Source: Streptomyces sp. NBC_01485 (GTDB lineage: Bacteria > Actinomycetota > Actinomycetes > Streptomycetales > Streptomycetaceae). Taken from it: a stretch of DNA of 64,000 nt. Within the stretch, counting starts at the first letter, position 1. Each line of letters opens with the position of its first letter. The notes under the pieces are model-generated. The model was not told the origin of the DNA, did not search any database, and worked only from the letters and a program-made list of their open reading frames with translations. Of this stretch, positions 53,376 to 62,200 are shown one piece after another. Made by a program: the position numbers and the translations under genes. The stretch is from assembly GCF_036227125.1 (NCBI RefSeq), contig NZ_CP109435.1, positions 3,224,001 through 3,288,000 on the forward strand, written 5' to 3'.

Positions 53376-55688
53376 ATGAAATCACTCACTGTGCACTCAC
53401 TCGCCGTGCACTCGGTCACCGTGCGCATGGCGCGTTCCAGCGCGCGGCACCCGTGGCGGGCGATCGTCGGCTGGCTGGTGTTCGTGGCGCTGTGCCTGGC
53501 GGTCGGCGGTGCCGTCGGGATGAACAGCGCGCGGACGGCCGACTACCGGGTCGGCGAGGCCGGCCGGGCCGAGGCCATGGCGGCCGAAGGGGACCTGGCC
53601 CGCCGGTCCACCGAGCAGGTGCTGATCTCGGCCCGGGCCGGGTCCCTCGACGCCTCGTCCGCGTCCGCCGGGTCCCTCGACGCGTCCGCCGCCCAGGCCG
53701 CCGTACGGGATCTCACCGCCCGGATGGAACGACTGCCCAAGGTCGCGGAGGTCGCCGCGCCGGTCCGCTCCGCCGACGGGCGGATCCTCATGGTCGAGGT
53801 GGCCCTGAAGGGCGAGGAGCGGGACGCCAAGGACAAGGTCGACGCGCTCACCGCGCAGACCCGGGCCGTGCAGCGGGCCCACCCGGAGCTGCTGCTCCAG
53901 GAGACCGGAAGTCCCTCCATCAGCAAGGGAGTCGACGAGCAGCGCGGTGACGATCTCGCGCTCTCCGAGAAGATCACCCTGCCGGTCACGCTGCTGACGC
54001 TGCTGCTCGTGTTCGGCTCGCTCACCATGGCCGCCGTGCCGCTGCTGCTCGCGCTGTCGTCGATCGCGGCGGCCGTCGGACTGTCGATGGCGGCCTCGCA
54101 CGTCACCCCCGACACCGGGGTCGGCACGAACGTGATCCTGATGATCGGCCTCGCCGTCGGCGTCGACTACACGCTCTTCTATTTGAAGCGGGAGCGTGAG
54201 GAACGGGCCCGCAGTGGGGGCCTGTTGAGTCCGGAGGCGCTGGTGGAGCTGGCGGCGGCCACCTCCGGGCGGGCCGTGGTGGTCTCCGGGTTCGCGGTCG
54301 TCGCCTCGACGGCCACGCTGTATCTCGCCTCGGACGTCGTCTTCTCCTCGCTCGCCACCGGCACCGTCCTGGTCGTCCTGGTCGCGATGGCCAGCTCCCT
54401 GACGGCGCTGCCCGCGCTGCTGACCGTGCTGGGGAGGCGGGCGGAGCGCAGGGCCGAGCGCAGGGCCGAGCGGGCAGCGGAGCGGCGGGCGGCTCGGGGG
54501 AAGCCCGCCCGGCGCACCCGCGACGGCGAGAGCGGCGAGCGCGGAGGCGGCGAGAGCGGTGGCAGCCGGGTCTGGACCGCGCTCCTGCGGCCCGCCGCCC
54601 GGCACCCCCTCGCCACCCTCGGTGTCTCCGTCCTCGCCCTGCTCGCGCTCGTCGTCCCGCTGGCCGGTCTGCACATCACGGAGATGAGCCGGGACACGCA
54701 CTCCCGCGAGATCCCCGCGATGCGGGTGTACGACCGGCTCAACGCGGCGTTCCCGCAGCAGCGGGTCACCCATCAGGTCGTCGTGCGCGCCGACGCCGCA
54801 CAGACCGGCCAGGTCGGCGACGCGCTGGACAGGCTGGCCCAACTCACCGACTCCGACCGCCTGTTCACCGGAACGACGCGGCTGCGCACCTCCGCCGACC
54901 ACCGGATCAGCACCCTCGAACTGCACGTGCCGTACCTGGGCGACTCCGACCAGGCCCGCGACTCCCTCGACCACCTGCGCCACGACTACCTGCCCGCCAC
55001 CGTCGGCCGGATCACCGGCGCCGAGTACGGCGTGAGCGGTGACGTCGCCCGGTACACCGACTATCCGGCCCACCAGAACGCCAAACTCCCGCTCGTGCTC
55101 GGGGCGTTGCTGCTGGTGACCTTCCTGATGACGGTGTACGCGTTCCGCTCCGTGGTCCTCGGTCTGCTCGGCGTGGCACTGAACCTGCTGTCGGCGGCGG
55201 CCGCGCTCGGGCTGCTGGTGCTCGTGTTCCAACACACGTGGGCCGAGGGACTGTTGGACTTCCGCTCCACCGGTTCGATCGGGTCGCGGGTGCCGTTGTT
55301 CCTGTTCGTGATCCTCTTCGGGCTCTCCATGGACTACCAGGTGTTCGTCGTCAGCCGGATCAGGGAGGCCGTGCTCGCCGGGACACCGACCCGGGAGGCG
55401 GTGCTCGACGGGGTCCGCCGGTCGGCGAGCGTGGTGACCAGCGCGGCGGTCGTGATGACGACCGTGTTCGTGAGCTTCGTCTTCCTCCACATCATCGAGA
55501 TGAAGCAGATCGGGTTCGTGCTCGCGGCGGCCGTCCTGCTGGACGCCTTCGTCGTACGCATCCTGATCCTGCCGTCGGCGATGCTGCTGCTGGGCGAGCG
55601 GAGCTGGTGGCCGTCGCGGCCGGTGCGCGAGGCGGCGCCTGCGCAGACCCCGGTGCCGCCCGACCGGCCGGTGGTCGACGTACGTTGA
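53376..55688 (+). CDS. MMPL family RND-type exporter
   Basis: This 770-residue protein has two repeats of an N-terminal helix, an extracytoplasmic domain and five clustered helices. Landmarks include RHPWRAIVGWLVFVALCLAV, VILMIGLAVGVDYTLFYLKR (with the Asp-Tyr pair used for proton coupling) and, in the second half, FVILFGLSMDYQVFVVSRIR. The central cytoplasmic loop is an Arg/Glu repeat (AERRAERRAER). MMPL proteins export lipids, siderophores or peptides. ATG 53376 is chosen; ATG 53427 is an alternative. The two-component genes follow directly. Confidence 0.92.
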   Translation: MKSLTVHSLAVHSVTVRMARSSARHPWRAIVGWLVFVALCLAVGGAVGMNSARTADYRVGEAGRAEAMAAEGDLARRSTEQVLISARAGSLDASSASAGSLDASAAQAAVRDLTARMERLPKVAEVAAPVRSADGRILMVEVALKGEERDAKDKVDALTAQTRAVQRAHPELLLQETGSPSISKGVDEQRGDDLALSEKITLPVTLLTLLLVFGSLTMAAVPLLLALSSIAAAVGLSMAASHVTPDTGVGTNVILMIGLAVGVDYTLFYLKREREERARSGGLLSPEALVELAAATSGRAVVVSGFAVVASTATLYLASDVVFSSLATGTVLVVLVAMASSLTALPALLTVLGRRAERRAERRAERAAERRAARGKPARRTRDGESGERGGGESGGSRVWTALLRPAARHPLATLGVSVLALLALVVPLAGLHITEMSRDTHSREIPAMRVYDRLNAAFPQQRVTHQVVVRADAAQTGQVGDALDRLAQLTDSDRLFTGTTRLRTSADHRISTLELHVPYLGDSDQARDSLDHLRHDYLPATVGRITGAEYGVSGDVARYTDYPAHQNAKLPLVLGALLLVTFLMTVYAFRSVVLGLLGVALNLLSAAAALGLLVLVFQHTWAEGLLDFRSTGSIGSRVPLFLFVILFGLSMDYQVFVVSRIREAVLAGTPTREAVLDGVRRSASVVTSAAVVMTTVFVSFVFLHIIEMKQIGFVLAAAVLLDAFVVRILILPSAMLLLGERSWWPSRPVREAAPAQTPVPPDRPVVDVR

Positions 55689-55722
55689 GTCGGCGTACGT
55701 CGAGTCCGCGTACGTTGACCGG
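55679..55722. repeat. Three CGTACGT-TGA units at the MMPL-kinase junction
   Basis: CGTACGTTGAGTCGG, CGTACGTCGAGTCCG and CGTACGTTGACCGG follow each other with a period of 15 (last 14) bases. The first includes the MMPL stop codon and the last ends just before the GTG start of the histidine kinase gene. Confidence 0.8.
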
Positions 55723-55723
55723 C

Positions 55724-56935
55724 GTGACCGCTCTCGTCGGGCCGCTCGCCGGGCCCTCCGCCGACCCGTTCCGGGCCACCTCGCTGCGCCGCTGGAACGC
55801 GGTGTGCTGGGTGCTGTTCGCCGCGATGGCCGTCGGGATCGCGGTGATGGGCCGGCCGGGCGGGGGCATGTACAAGGCGCTCGGGCTGCTGGGCTGCGTG
55901 GTGCTGAGCTACGCGCTCGTGGACCGCTTCCCGGACAACCCCGTCGTACGGCCGCACGGTTACCTCACGGTGTTGGTGCTCGCGCTCGGCGGGCTGGCGT
56001 ATCTGCGCACCAGTTACGCGGCGCTGTTCATGGTGACGCTGCCGCACTACTGGATGTTCGGGCGGACCCCGAGGATCTCCATGTGGTTCCTCGGACTCGC
56101 CACCGCCTCGACGCTGCTGGGGAGTTGGCTGCTACAGGGCTGGACGGCGGAGTTCCTCGGCGAGACGGCCGTGTCCACCCTCATCGTCGTCGCGGTGGGG
56201 GTGCTGATCGGGCTGTGGGCGCACTCGGTGGTCGAGCAGAGCGCCGAACGGGCCCGGCTGATCGATGAGTTGGAGCAGACGCAGGCCCAACTGTCCGAGG
56301 CGCACCAGCGGCAGGGCGCGGCGGACGAGCGGGAGCGGCTGGCGCGCGAGATCCACGACACCCTCGCCCAGGGCTTCGCGTCGATCGTCGTGCTCGCGGA
56401 GGCGGCCCGGGCCGGGATCGCCGCCGATCCGGCGCGCAGCGCCCAGCAGTTGCGGTCGATCGAGTCGACGGCGCGCGAAAACCTCACGGAGGCACGGGAG
56501 TTGGTCGGCTCGGGCGGGCGGCCCGGCGGGCTGGCGGCGGGCTCCGTGGCCGTGACCCTGCGGCGGATCCTGGACCGATTCGTCGAGGACACCGGGCTCA
56601 CCGTGGACGCCGACCTCACGGACCTCGACTGCGACCAGCAGACCCGCATCGCGCTGCTGCGCTGCACGCAGGAGTCCCTGGCCAACGTGCGCAAGCACGC
56701 GCGGGCCTCCACGGTCGGCGTGGTGCTGGCCCGGCGGCCGTACGCGGTGGAGCTGGAGATCACCGACGACGGCGCCGGGTTCGCGGTGGAGGAGTCGACG
56801 GGCTTCGGACTGGACGGGATGCGCAAACGGGTGGCGGAACTGGGCGGACGGCTGACGGTGACCAGCTCGGTCGGGGACGGGACACGGGTCCTGGCGATGA
56901 TCCCGCAGGAGACTTCGGGAGAGGGGCCGGCATGA
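55724..56935 (+). CDS. NarL-type sensor histidine kinase
   Basis: This 403-residue kinase starts at GTG 55724. Five predicted helices occupy about residues 20-165. The HisKA_3 region is DERERLAREIHDTLAQGFAS (phospho-His near residue 222) and the ATPase motifs are VRKHARAS, ITDDGAGFAV and GFGLDGMRKRV. The sensor domain has no large extracytoplasmic loop, so it probably reads a membrane signal. The partner regulator overlaps its stop codon. It lies directly after the MMPL gene and may control it. Confidence 0.92.
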   Translation: MTALVGPLAGPSADPFRATSLRRWNAVCWVLFAAMAVGIAVMGRPGGGMYKALGLLGCVVLSYALVDRFPDNPVVRPHGYLTVLVLALGGLAYLRTSYAALFMVTLPHYWMFGRTPRISMWFLGLATASTLLGSWLLQGWTAEFLGETAVSTLIVVAVGVLIGLWAHSVVEQSAERARLIDELEQTQAQLSEAHQRQGAADERERLAREIHDTLAQGFASIVVLAEAARAGIAADPARSAQQLRSIESTARENLTEARELVGSGGRPGGLAAGSVAVTLRRILDRFVEDTGLTVDADLTDLDCDQQTRIALLRCTQESLANVRKHARASTVGVVLARRPYAVELEITDDGAGFAVEESTGFGLDGMRKRVAELGGRLTVTSSVGDGTRVLAMIPQETSGEGPA

Positions 56936-57588
56936 GAGGGGTGGGCATGAGCGAGAGAACGACTCTGCGGGTCGTCGTGGTCGACGATCACACCGTCATG
57001 CGGGCCGGGGTGGTGGCCCTGCTGGCCTGTGAGGACGGCATCGAGATCGTCGGCGAGGCGGGCGACGGCCGTGCCGCCCTCGACCTCGTCGCGCGGCACG
57101 ACCCCGACGTGGCCCTCGTCGACCTGCGGATGCCGGTCCTCGACGGGGTCGCGACGACGGCCGAGATCGTCGCCCGGCATCCGCGTACCAGGGTGCTGAT
57201 CCTGACGACGTACGACACGGACGCCGACATCGAGCGCGGGGTGGAGGCCGGCGCCATCGGCTATCTGCTGAAGGACACCACGCGCGAACAGCTCGTCGAC
57301 GCGATCCGGGCGGCGGCGCGCGGGGAGACGGTGCTCGCGCCCCGGGTGGCGGAGAAGCTCGTCGCCCGGCTGCGGCGGCCGGTCCAGGAGGCGCTGACCG
57401 CCCGGGAGACGGACGTCCTCGGCGCGGTCGCGGACGGGCTGACCAACGCCGAGATCGGCCGGCGCCTCGTCATCTCCGAGGCCACCGTCAAGACCCACCT
57501 GCTGCGCCTGTTCGCCAAGCTCGACGTGAACGACCGGACCCGGGCGGTGGTGGTGGCCATGGAGCGGGGGATGCTGCGCCGGCCGTAA
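56932..57588 (+). CDS. LuxR/NarL family response regulator
   Basis: This 218-residue regulator has a receiver domain (LRVVVVDDHTVMRAGVVALL, phospho-acceptor in VALVDLRMPVLDG, switch Lys in YLLKDTTRE) and a LuxR helix-turn-helix (LTARETDVLGAVADGLTNAE, then TVKTHLLRLFAKL). ATG 56932 overlaps the kinase stop as ATGA. ATG 56947 with GAGGGG upstream is equally good and would shorten it by five residues. Confidence 0.93.
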   Translation: MRGVGMSERTTLRVVVVDDHTVMRAGVVALLACEDGIEIVGEAGDGRAALDLVARHDPDVALVDLRMPVLDGVATTAEIVARHPRTRVLILTTYDTDADIERGVEAGAIGYLLKDTTREQLVDAIRAAARGETVLAPRVAEKLVARLRRPVQEALTARETDVLGAVADGLTNAEIGRRLVISEATVKTHLLRLFAKLDVNDRTRAVVVAMERGMLRRP

Positions 57589-57627
57589 GACGGCCTGCCG
57601 GCGGACCGGGGACCGGGGACCAAAAGG

Positions 57628-58404
57628 TCAGGGCTTGCGGCCCAGGCCTCCGTGCTGGCCGATCGGGGGCGGGGCCGTGCCCGGCTCCGGGCGCCACAGG
57701 GGGACGGAGACGACGCCCGGATCCACCAGTTCCAGTCCCTCGAAGTAGCCCTCGATCTGCTCGACCGGGCGCAGGAAGTACGGGACCGCGCCGGTCTCGT
57801 TGTAGGCGTCCTGGGCGGCCTCGTAGGCGGGGTCCGTGCCACGGGAGCCGTCGTTGACCGACAGGTAGCTGCCGGCGGGCAGGCCGGACAGCAGGGCCCG
57901 GACGAGGTCGCGGGCGCGGTCGTAGCCGTCGACGTGGCCGAGGATGCCGCTGAGGATCAGCGCGGTGGGGCGGTCGAGGTCGAGGGTCGCGCCCGCCGCC
58001 TCCAGGATGCGCTCGGGTGCGTGGAGGCTCAGGTCCTCGTACGCCGTCACGCCCTCGGAGGTGGAGGTGAGCAGGGCGCGGGCGTGGGCCAGGACCAGCG
58101 GGTCGTTGTCGACGTAGACGATCCGTGCCTCGGGGGCCAGGCGCTGGGCGACCTCGTGGGTGTTGTCCACGGTGGGCAGCCCGGTGCCGACGTCGAGGAA
58201 CTGGCGGACGCCCGCCTCCTCGACCAGGTACCGGATGCTGCGGCCGAGGAAGGCGCGGCTGCTGCGCGCGACGGTGACGATGCCGGGGAAGACGGCGGTG
58301 TAGGCGTCGCCGGCCGCCTCGTCCACCGGGTAGTTGTCCTTGCCGCCCAGCCAGTAGTTCCAGATGCGGGCCGAATGCGGCACCGAGGTGTCGATCTTCG
58401 TCAT
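57628..58404 (-). CDS. SAM-dependent methyltransferase (DUF574/Methyltransf_19)
   Basis: This 258-residue protein starts at ATG 58404 (TKIDTSVPHSARIWNYWLGG); ATG 58413 would add three residues. It has the Streptomyces family pattern ARIWNYWLGGKDNYPVDEAA, the SAM-binding QFLDVGTGLPTVDNTHEVAQ and IVYVDNDPLVLAHA. The family is large in Streptomyces and its substrates are unknown. The C-terminus ends in a Pro/Gly-rich tail. It converges with the response regulator gene. Confidence 0.88.
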   Translation of the reverse strand: MTKIDTSVPHSARIWNYWLGGKDNYPVDEAAGDAYTAVFPGIVTVARSSRAFLGRSIRYLVEEAGVRQFLDVGTGLPTVDNTHEVAQRLAPEARIVYVDNDPLVLAHARALLTSTSEGVTAYEDLSLHAPERILEAAGATLDLDRPTALILSGILGHVDGYDRARDLVRALLSGLPAGSYLSVNDGSRGTDPAYEAAQDAYNETGAVPYFLRPVEQIEGYFEGLELVDPGVVSVPLWRPEPGTAPPPIGQHGGLGRKP

Positions 58405-58461
58405 GGGAACCATGGTGCCCCCGCGAGGCCGGCTCGCGGGGGCCTTGCGGCGCAGAATTTG

Positions 58462-59106
58462 TTACAGATTGCTGAAGTCAGGGCCCTTGGTTCGGGTGCG
58501 CTTGATCTCGTAGAAGCCGGGGACCGAGGCGACGGCCAGGGTGCCGTCCCAGAGGCGCGCGGCCTCCTCGCCCTTGGGGGTGGGGGTGACGACGGGGCCG
58601 AAGAAGGCGATCTGCTCGCCGTCGGCGCCGGGGACGGCGATGACCGGGGTGCCGACGTCCTGGCCGACCTTCTCGATGCCCTCCTTGTGGGAGGCGCGCA
58701 GTTGGGCGTCGAACTCGAAGTCCGACTGCTCGGCGTACTCGATGAGGGACGCGGGCAGACCGACGTCCTTCAGCGCGCCCGCGATGGCCTCCACGGTCGG
58801 GCCCTCGCCGTTGTTGTGGAAACGGGTGCCGAGCGCCGTGTAGAGCGGGCCGAGGACGTCCTCCCCGTGCAGCTGCCAGGCGGCGGTGACCACGCGGACC
58901 GGCGGCCAGGCCTTGACCGCGAGCATCTCGCGGTACTCCTCGGGCAGCTCGTCGAGCTTGTTCTCGTTGAGGACGGCGAGGCTCATGATGTGCCAGCGCA
59001 CCTCGATGTCACGGACCTTCTCCACTTCCAGGACCCAGCGGGACGTCATCCAGGCCCAGGGGCACAGCGGGTCGAACCAGAAGTCGACGGGGGTCTTCTC
59101 CGACAT
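58462..59106 (-). CDS. Mycothiol-dependent nitroreductase-like DsbA family protein
   Basis: ATG 59106 with GAGGAG upstream gives a 214-residue protein; the open frame continues upstream only through a minisatellite. It closely follows mycobacterial Rv2466c, with VDFWFDPLCPWAWMTSRWVL, IMSLAVLNENK and VGQDVGTPVIAV. In that enzyme, as I recall it, the active site is CPWC. Here it is CPWA, leaving a single thiol (Cys near residue 15). A monothiol mechanism with mycothiol is possible. It is likely cytoplasmic, having no signal peptide. Confidence 0.85.
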   Translation of the reverse strand: MSEKTPVDFWFDPLCPWAWMTSRWVLEVEKVRDIEVRWHIMSLAVLNENKLDELPEEYREMLAVKAWPPVRVVTAAWQLHGEDVLGPLYTALGTRFHNNGEGPTVEAIAGALKDVGLPASLIEYAEQSDFEFDAQLRASHKEGIEKVGQDVGTPVIAVPGADGEQIAFFGPVVTPTPKGEEAARLWDGTLAVASVPGFYEIKRTRTKGPDFSNL

Positions 59107-59154
59107 GTCTCTCCTCAACGGGAAGTCTTTCCCCACTGAACACCGCCGCCGGTG

Positions 59155-59297
59155 CCGGTCATTCCCGCCGGTCATTCCCGCCGCCCGTTCCCGCCGCCCG
59201 TTCCCGCCGCCCGTTCCCGCCGCCCGTTCCCACCGCCCGTTCCCACCGCCCGTTCCCACCGCCCGTTCCCACCGCCCGTTCCCACCGCCCGTTCACT
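59155..59297. repeat. 13-bp minisatellite, 11 copies
   Basis: Eleven head-to-tail units of CCGCCCGTTCCC(A/G) or the variant CCGGTCATTCCCG run without interruption. Units 1-2 carry GGTCATT, units 3-5 end in G, and units 6-10 end in A, so variants are clustered as expected from unit duplication. It fills half of the 304-base gap between the divergent DsbA-like and pepN genes. Because 13 is not a multiple of three, it does not code for a protein repeat. Confidence 0.95.
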
Positions 59298-59410
59298 GCT
59301 GCCGGGCTTGACGGGCGCGTGGCAGGATCGCTCCTGTTCACGAGACCCGTGAAACCCGTACACACCCTGTTACACACCCCTGTACATCGCAGCCTGAGGG
59401 AGTACCGCCC

Positions 59411-61993
59411 GTGCCCGGTGAGAACCTGTCCCGCGACGAGGCCCGGGAGCGGGCCGCCCTGCTGTCCGTCGACGGGTACGACGTGTCACTCGACGTGCGT
59501 TCGGCTGTCGGCGACCCGGCCGTGGGCGACCGGGCCGACCGGGCCGGGGACGGGCCGCGCACCTTCCGGTCGGTCACCACGGTCCGCTTCCGCTGCAACG
59601 AGCCCGGCGCGTCGAGCTTCGCGGACCTGATCGCGCCGAGTGTGACGTCCGTCTCCCTCAACGGCCGCGATCTCGACCCCGGCGAGGTCTTCGACGGCGT
59701 CCGGATCCTCCTGGAGGACCTGGCCGCGGAGAACGAGCTGGTCGTCGACGCGCAGTGCGCCTACTCCCGCACCGGCGAGGGCCTGCACCGCTTCGTCGAC
59801 CCGGAGGACGGCGAGGTGTACCTGTACACGCAGTACGAGCCGGCCGACGCCCGCCGGGTCTTCGTGAACTTCGAGCAGCCCGACCTCAAGGCCCCGTTCC
59901 GGTTCGAGGTGCGCGCGCCCGAGGAGTGGGTGGTGTGGAGCAACGGCGCCGGGGAACCGGCCGACGGCGTATGGCGGTTCACGGAGACGAAGCCGATCTC
60001 GACGTACATCACCTGCGTCGTGGCCGGCCCGTACCACTACGTGACGGACTCGTACACGCGCGACCTCGGTGACGGTACGACGCTGGAGATCCCCCTCGGC
60101 GCGATGTGCCGCAAGGGTCTGGCCCCCTACTTCGAGGCCGACGACGTCTTCCTGATCACCAAGCAGGGCCTGGACTTCTTCCACGACCACTTCGACTACC
60201 CGTACCCCTTCGGGAAGTACGACCAGGCGTTCGTCCCCGAGTACAACCTCGGGGCGATGGAGAACCCGGGCCTGGTGACCTTCCGCGAGGAGCTCGTCTT
60301 CCGCGGCAAGGTGACGCGGGTGGCGTACGAGGGGCGCGCCAACGTCATCCTGCACGAGATGGCGCACATGTGGTTCGGCGACCTGGTCACCATGGAGTGG
60401 TGGGACGACCTGTGGCTCAAGGAGTCCTTCGCCGACTTCATGGGCACGTTCGCGAACGTCGGCGCGACGCGCTTCACCGACGCCTGGATCACCTTCGCCA
60501 ACCGCCGCAAGGCGTGGGCGTACCGGGCCGACCAGCTCCCCTCCACCCACCCCGTCACCGCCGACATCCGCGACCTCCAGGACGCCAAGCTCAACTTCGA
60601 CGGCATCACCTACGCCAAGGGCGCCAGCGTGCTGAAGCAGTTGGTGGCGTACGTCGGGCAGGACGCGTTCATGGAGGGCGCCCGCCGCTACTTCAAGCGG
60701 CACGCGTACGGCAACACGCGCCTCGGCGACCTGCTGTCGGTGCTCGGCGAGACCAGCGGCCGGGACATGGGCGCGTGGGCCGGGTCCTGGCTCCAGACGG
60801 CCGGCGTGAACTCCCTGACGCCGCAGGTGCTGCTGGACGCGCAGGGCCGTGTCGACGAGCTGGCGGTCCTCCAGGAGGCCGCAGAGTCGCACCCCGAGCT
60901 GCGCCCGCACCGCGTGGCGATCGGCCTCTACCGTCTCGAAGAGGGCCGTCTCGTGCGGTACGCGCGCGCCGAGGCGGACGTCGACGGGCCGCGCACGGTC
61001 GTGCCGGAGCTGGTGGGCGAGGCGGCCCCGGAGCTGGTGCTCGTCAACGACGACGACCTGACGTACTGCAAGATCCGCTTCGACGAGACCTCCCTGGACA
61101 CCCTGCGGGAGCACCTGGGGGCCATGACCGACCCGCTGGCCCGCGCCCTGTGCTGGTCGGCGCTGTGGAACCTGACCCGGGACGCGCTGCTGCCCGCGCG
61201 GGACTTCGTCGACCTGGTGCTGCGGTTCGCGGGGCGCGAGTCCGACATCGGGGTCCTGCAGATGCTGCACGCGTGGGCGGACTCGGCGCTGGTGCACTAC
61301 GTGACCCCGGAGGCGCGGCCGGACGTCGGCGCGCTGCTCTCCGAGGGCGCCGAGCGCGAGTTGCGGCGCGCCGAGCCGGGCAGCGAGCACCAGTTGGCGT
61401 GGGCCCGCTTCTACGCCCAGAAGGCCGCCGACCCGGCCGCCTTCGAGCTGCTCCAGGGTCTGCTGGACGGCACGTCCGGCGTCGACGGCCTGGACGTCGA
61501 CCAGGAGCTGCGCTGGGTGTTCCTGGAGCCGCTGGTCGCGCACGGGTTCGCCGACGAGAAGGCGCTGTCCGCCGAACTGGCCCGCGACGACACGGCGTCC
61601 GGCAAGCGGCACCAGGTCCGCTGTCTCGCCGCCCGCCCCTCGGCGGCGGTCAAGGCGCAGGCGTGGGCCCAGCTCGTCGAGTCGGACGCGCTGTCCAACG
61701 CGCTGGTGGAGGCGACGATCGCCGGGTTCGACCAGCCCTCGCAGCGGGAACTGCTCGCGCCGTACACGGAGAAGTACTTCGCGTCGATCGAGCGGATCTG
61801 GGCCGAGCGGTCCATCCAGATCGCGATGAACACCGTCAAGGGCCTGTTCCCGTCGCTCCAGGACTCTCCGGGGACGCTGGAAGCGACGGACGCGTGGCTG
61901 GCGGCGCACGAGTCGGCGGCTCCGGCGCTGCGGCGGCTGGTGCTGGAGGCGCGGGACGATCTGGCGCGGGCGCTGCGGGCGCAACATCGCTAA
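59411..61993 (+). CDS. pepN: Aminopeptidase N (M1 family)
   Basis: This 860-residue zinc peptidase removes N-terminal residues from peptides. The exopeptidase motif is GAMENPGLVTF (near residue 285). The zinc site is HEMAHMWFG with a downstream Glu in LWLKESFADF (residues 315-319 and 338). The C-terminal ERAP1-like helical domain fills the second half. The start is GTG 59411 with GAGGGAG upstream. The length and order of domains fit actinobacterial PepN. A perfect palindrome, CCTTGGCCAAGG, lies three bases after the stop codon. Confidence 0.96.
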   Translation: MPGENLSRDEARERAALLSVDGYDVSLDVRSAVGDPAVGDRADRAGDGPRTFRSVTTVRFRCNEPGASSFADLIAPSVTSVSLNGRDLDPGEVFDGVRILLEDLAAENELVVDAQCAYSRTGEGLHRFVDPEDGEVYLYTQYEPADARRVFVNFEQPDLKAPFRFEVRAPEEWVVWSNGAGEPADGVWRFTETKPISTYITCVVAGPYHYVTDSYTRDLGDGTTLEIPLGAMCRKGLAPYFEADDVFLITKQGLDFFHDHFDYPYPFGKYDQAFVPEYNLGAMENPGLVTFREELVFRGKVTRVAYEGRANVILHEMAHMWFGDLVTMEWWDDLWLKESFADFMGTFANVGATRFTDAWITFANRRKAWAYRADQLPSTHPVTADIRDLQDAKLNFDGITYAKGASVLKQLVAYVGQDAFMEGARRYFKRHAYGNTRLGDLLSVLGETSGRDMGAWAGSWLQTAGVNSLTPQVLLDAQGRVDELAVLQEAAESHPELRPHRVAIGLYRLEEGRLVRYARAEADVDGPRTVVPELVGEAAPELVLVNDDDLTYCKIRFDETSLDTLREHLGAMTDPLARALCWSALWNLTRDALLPARDFVDLVLRFAGRESDIGVLQMLHAWADSALVHYVTPEARPDVGALLSEGAERELRRAEPGSEHQLAWARFYAQKAADPAAFELLQGLLDGTSGVDGLDVDQELRWVFLEPLVAHGFADEKALSAELARDDTASGKRHQVRCLAARPSAAVKAQAWAQLVESDALSNALVEATIAGFDQPSQRELLAPYTEKYFASIERIWAERSIQIAMNTVKGLFPSLQDSPGTLEATDAWLAAHESAAPALRRLVLEARDDLARALRAQHR

Positions 61994-62054
61994 AAACCTT
62001 GGCCAAGGATTCCGCTGACGGTCACCGTTACGGAATTCAGTCAATCGGAACCGT

Positions 62055-62088
62055 AACCCCTGGCTCCCCCATTCGGGACCAGGGGTTT
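62055..62088 (+). terminator. Terminator after pepN
   Basis: AACCCCTGG and CCAGGGGTT arms with a 15-base loop are followed by TTC, about 60 bases past the pepN stop. A weaker inverted repeat, ATTCCG...CGGAAT, precedes it. Confidence 0.85.
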
Positions 62089-62200
62089 TCGGTGCCTACT
62101 CGGCATCCGAACACCCGTCCTTTAGGGCGAGCTTGTCCGGATTTGTCGACGGGCGTGTAACAGCGGTTATGCGGCGGTCCGGGTGCGGAATCCCCGTTGC

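Noticed and set aside
59155..59297. CRISPR array
   Set aside because: Units are directly adjacent with no unique spacers and are only 13 bp.
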